A stretch of DNA of 64,000 nt, from the NCBI GenBank assembly GCA_008638375.1, contig CM018032.1:60060422-60124421 (forward strand), in the 5' to 3' direction. The notes beneath the pieces were generated by a model. That model ran no database searches and was not told the origin of the DNA. It saw nothing but the letters and a program-made list of their open reading frames with translations. This document shows, piece after piece, positions 59,976 through 64,000 of the stretch. The translations under genes and the position numbers were made by a program. Within the stretch, counting starts at the first letter, position 1. Every line of letters starts with the position of its first letter. The stretch is from Nyssa sinensis. Taxonomy: Eukaryota > Streptophyta > Magnoliopsida > Cornales > Nyssaceae.

Positions 59976-60148
59976 GATGAAAGGGCGCCCTACCTTTTAT
60001 TTGACGATGTTACCCCTATTGTCTTGACAATATTACCCTTAACCAAGTTTATATGGAAAGTAGGTGGGAAGGTTCCATGCTAAAGGACAACATTGCCCGG
60101 ACAGCAGGGGCAACCTTGTCAAATAAAAAACAGGGCGGCCCTTTCATC
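59976..60148. mobile_element. palindromic MITE upstream of the H+-ATPase
   Basis: A 173-bp element with inverted ends of about 30 bp: gatgaaagggcgccctacc at the left and, reverse complemented, GATGAAAGGGCCGCCCTG at the right; both arms run on to ttttatttgac. No coding capacity. A target-site duplication is not clear. Confidence 0.7.
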
Positions 60149-60400
60149 AAAAGAATTTAATAAGGGTAATATCATTAAGAATTGTTTCCATATATGAACG
60201 GACTGTTAATCGACTCTTAGTCTCCTTCACGCATACAAATAAACTTAAAAGGAGAAAAGAAAGTCTTGTAAATCAAAAACTACGATATATTTAAATGAGT
60301 TTGATATATCATATGATAATATAATTTTTAATAATACTATATCATATATATTATATCTTATTAAAAATAATGAGTCATATCATATATATAAAATATAATA

Positions 60401-60662
60401 TTCCCTCTGTCTCAATTTAAAAATCTATTATTCAATTTTTTAATGTCCCAAAATAAAAGTCTTATTTGACAAGTCAATATATAAAACTATAATGAAATTT
60501 TCAAATTACCCTTCTTATCAATTTGTTGTGTTGTAATAGTCAGAGTGAAAGAAGGTTAGTATTGTCAAATTATACTGCTTATTTAAGTGTGAAAACATTA
60601 AATACATGTCTTCTTAAAAAGTTAGTTTTTCAAAAAGAGATTCTTAATATAGGACGGAGGAA
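60401..60662. mobile_element. Stowaway-like MITE
   Basis: Left end ttccctctgtctcaattt; the right end, reverse complemented, is TTCCTCCGTCCTATATT. The terminal phrase and TA on both sides (60399-60400 and 60663-60664) match Tc1/Mariner Stowaway elements. 262 bp, AT-rich, no coding capacity. Confidence 0.75.
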
Positions 60663-60779
60663 TAAATAATATCATATATGCAAAATATCACGAGAATGAT
60701 AAATTGTTTGTCCTTTTTTGTTGCGCTGATTTTAATTAAGAATTTTTAGTACAACTGCTGATCCAAATTAAAAGACAAT

Positions 60780-61030
60780 TGTGCCCTGAAAAGCCACGAT
60801 GTTGAGAGGGAAAGAGGGACAGAGAGGGGGCATAAGAGAGGAGTCTTTTCTTCTGCAACTCCTCGATCTATTTTCCTACTGTGTGCTCTTCATCTTCCTG
60901 CTCTTCTCCTATAGAGCATCAAACCCTCTTAAATAAAACTTCATTCCAAGATTTGGTGAGTCATTTAATTCTTGTGTTTCTTGAGTTTTGTTTCACATAG
61001 TTTTGTTCACGGCAGTTAGATCATTTAAAG
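60780..61030 (+). pseudogene. inverted copy of the H+-ATPase 5' leader
   Basis: On the plus strand it parallels the minus-strand leader of the proton pump: gctcttctcctatagagc, aaaccctcttaaat, a donor gatttg/gtgagt, and then intron-start phrases tcttgagttttgtttc and cagttagatcat. No H+-ATPase coding exon follows within the next 3 kb, so this is a leader plus partial intron without a gene. The two leaders stand head-to-head about 0.95 kb apart. Confidence 0.7.
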
Positions 61031-61088
61031 AAAACTTGTTACTACAATTTAGCCCTTCAACTAATGAAACTTATTTAAAAGCAACCAC

Positions 61089-61127
<39 letters not shown>

Positions 61128-64000
61128 CCTACAAGGATACTATTAGGACATAATGAAATTATATAACTTTAAAAGAATAACTTATTATTAATGAGATATT
61201 ATTTGGTTTAGTCGAATTGGTTTATCAAATGACTGTATTAATAATATTTTTGTAATTAATGAATATATTTTATCTTTTAGACGAGTTTAGATAGATAATA
61301 TTATCCGATAAATCAAGACGGTGTACCTAACATTAAATTTGTTACCAATATTTTTATGGTAACAAACTAGTTATATAGGAAAAAAACTTAAATGGTACTG
61401 CCCTACTAGTATAGTTGTGTAACTTTTTTAATAATATCATGTCATATGTATTATGACTTATTTTTTTAGTAGTCATATCATACGTAGAGTAGCATTGAAA
61501 AGACACACTGCAACCAAAAAAAAAAATTATATAGATATAAGTACACATGATCCTTGTTCATTTCCATGAAATAATTTAATTTTGGTGCAATGAATAATTT
61601 CTCTGTGTATTGTCCCATTATTTTTCACTACTTTCTATACAATTGTGTCAAAAAATATTGATAATCATATACTTTGGCTAGATCAAAGTTTTGCTACATG
61701 ATTTCATTCAATTTTCAATGGGAGGTCTACGCATAATTATGAGATGTGACTAATAGAATTGTCAATATATGTCATAATTGTGACTAATTGTGATTAGTCA
61801 CTTTAATGTGGTACCCATTTCTTTTGTCTTTACTAATAATTTGGTAGTTTTCAACTTTTGTGAAGTAGGCATTAGTCTCAGTGATGTTGGTTGAAGGATA
61901 GGTTATGTCATACCGGTAAACATTAGCCTAGTATAATCAAAGAGATCAAATTTTGTAGTGTGTTGATTGTGTGAATTTTGCTAGAGAAAGAGGAATTAAT
62001 AACACACACACACACACACTCACTAAATTTAGTTATTAAATATATATATATATATATGAATACAATGGCAACAAATGGATTTATTCTATTTTTGGCCTTC
62101 TATATTTTAATTTTTTTTAGGTTAAAGGTAGTAGTATCCCAACTATGCCGGTAAACAGGTCGTATTCGGATTCAAATTAAGAATAATCTGAATCTTATTT
62201 GTTAAGAAAATTATCGGATTAAATCGAATCGGATTTTTCAACGAATTTATAAATTCTTATTTATATCCGAATTTGTTAACTATAATTATAATTGATTAAG
62301 ATCCAATTTATTAACAATCCAAATCTTAATTTTACCAGATTTTTTATTTTTTTAATTTTAAATAAATATTAATTAAAACCTTATATCTGTTTTTATATAA
62401 AATGAAAATAAGTTATTTTTCTTAGCTTTATTTTTATATAAAATAAAAAAAATCTTTAAAAAAAGTGTCAAAATTAAATTAAAAAAAAAAACATGAAATG
62501 AATAATTTTGCTATTTTGAAAGGAAAAAAAAAAACTAATTGGAGGGATTTTTGTAGTTTGTCAGTAAAATAAAAAAAAAATTAGTATAATTTCATAAACT
62601 TCAGGAGAAGTCAATGTAATTTACCTAAAAATCATTTCCGTCATTCCATATTAGAGCAACTCCAACGATAATGTTAAAGGAGCTACCAAAGCTAAATTTT
62701 GGTAGGTTGGCTAAAAAATTCGTCTTCAATAGCAATTTTCATCTATATCAAAATTTGATTAAAGTCAAAAATTCTGCCAATTATGACTTTTGTTTTGGTA
62801 GTTGCTATCCACATCAATGCTTCAGATTATAAGATATCAATGGTCCAGATTTAATATTATTTTTTTCTTATTTTCAAAAGTTGTTGAGAAAAAAAATAAT
62901 TTTACTAAAAAAATAACATTTTATCATTGAAGCATAATGTCAAAATATAATTTTTTTTTGTATTATAACATTATTAAAATTTAATTTTAATTAGGATTTA
63001 AATGACTTTTTTTATTATTAAAGTTGATGTTAAGTGAGTCAAATTTGACATTCTAATCACGGGTACCACATGGATAATGAAGTTTAAATTAAATTCCGTG
63101 TGTAAGAAAGTTAATTCATTTTACCAAACTGAAAGGGGAAAAGGAAGTGAGAGTCCCAGAAGGCATCGTGAAAGTCACGAGGATCAGTGAGGTTAACGTG
63201 TCGTTTTCTTTGTATTTTTGTGTTTTCATGCTTTTCTTTACCTTTGACCGTTGATTTGATTTTTCTACGGCAGATACTTCGGCACTGACGTACGGACTTT
63301 TGTCTTATCAAGTGTTGTTTTCACTCTTTTACTAAATATCAATTGAAAAAGACCGTACGATTCTTCTATCGATTCAGACGAGCTGTATTGTTTACGTATT
63401 ATTTTTATTGTTTTTTTAATTTACGTATTATTTTTATTATTATTTTAAATAAATTACACTAACTCTTAATATTTGATAACTGTCTTTTTTTTTAAAACTT
63501 TTTAGATTACACTAGTTTCTTTTAAAGTTATTAAAAATTAAGATTATACTAATATCTTTTAATTTATTTGACAATATACAAATACTTTTTTTAGTCAAAT
63601 ATTTTTTTAAATGATAAAATTAATTTCTTATTTTTTTAAATTTTGACTAATTTTTTTATTTTTTAAATAAATATAGATAAAAATCTTAAATTTATTTTTA
63701 TATAAAATAAAAAAACTTCAAAAAAGTTAACAAAAATTGATTATAATTTAAAAAAATAAAAAAAATAAATAAAAATGACAATTTTGTCATTTTGAAAAAA
63801 AAATTTAACTAGAGAAAATATATGTATATTATTAAATAAAATAAAAAAAGCCAGTGTAATTCATCTTATTTTTTTATATAATGATAAGAGAGAAAAAATT
63901 TTAATTCATGCCAAGTATATAAAGATTAGATACTTACATTACTTGAATAAAACATTAATTTTATAACTTGTACATATTACATGGTCTTCAATTAAATTAT
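61031..64000. other. AT-rich repeat-bearing end of the window
   Basis: No gene is seen. It contains a (CT)n tract (about 61095-61124), (TA)n at about 62042-62056, and two more copies of the dispersed repeat with gtaaattacact-type ends (about 62340-62635 and 63450-63870). A gagcaactccaacgat phrase near 62653 resembles a common MITE start, without a confirmed partner end. Confidence 0.5.

Noticed and set aside
1..64000. CRISPR arrays, operons or bacterial-type regulatory elements
   Set aside because: No regularly spaced repeats with unique spacers exist; gene structure with introns and plant transposons shows a nuclear plant genome.

Overview
The window is nuclear DNA from a flowering plant, almost certainly a eudicot. 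Genes have short spliced exons with GT-AG introns, intergenic DNA is very AT-rich with many (TA)n tracts, and there are LTR retrotransposon, LINE and MITE remnants plus plant-only families (S-RNase, FBA-type F-box, NPF transporter, plasma-membrane P-type proton pump). The species cannot be read from the sequence.

The left two thirds looks like part of an S-RNase-type self-incompatibility (S) locus built on a large, eroded inverted repeat. The left arm (about 4983-18972) and the right arm (about 22724-37278, reverse orientation) flank a spacer of about 3.75 kb. Each arm carries, in mirror order, a broken T2/S-type RNase (6474-7190 and 36128-36803) and an S-locus-type F-box gene. The left F-box gene (8260-9447, minus) is open for 395 codons. 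The right one (32693-33878, plus) is about 97% similar but has two 1-nt deletions. One intact basic S-RNase gene (24562-25331, plus) sits only in the right arm, on a segment bounded by (TA)n tracts; at the matching place the left arm has a single (TA)n tract. Insertions and tandem duplications private to one arm, with empty sites in the other, show that the arms have aged independently since they formed.

Outside the left arm lies a small TRIM-like LTR element (1524-4898) that was entered by a defective Copia element (1764-4730). Both insertions keep their 5-bp target-site duplications.

The right third is ordinary single-copy gene space: a small four-helix membrane protein (38472-38999), tRNA-Ala(AGC) (39507-39579, minus), an NPF2-clade NRT1/PTR transporter (42156-45739), an h2-type thioredoxin (48252-48907), and a 21-exon plasma-membrane H+-ATPase (49546-59454, minus) of 957 residues. 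Upstream of the pump, an inverted copy of its 5' leader lies head-to-head with it at about 60780-61030, with two MITEs between. The last 3 kb is AT-rich repeat sequence with no recognisable gene.

Functional reading: the S-RNase (style side) and F-box (pollen side) would be the working parts of self/non-self recognition. The mirrored arms allow gene conversion between F-box copies. The genes from 38 kb onward are flanking housekeeping genes with no evident role in recognition.
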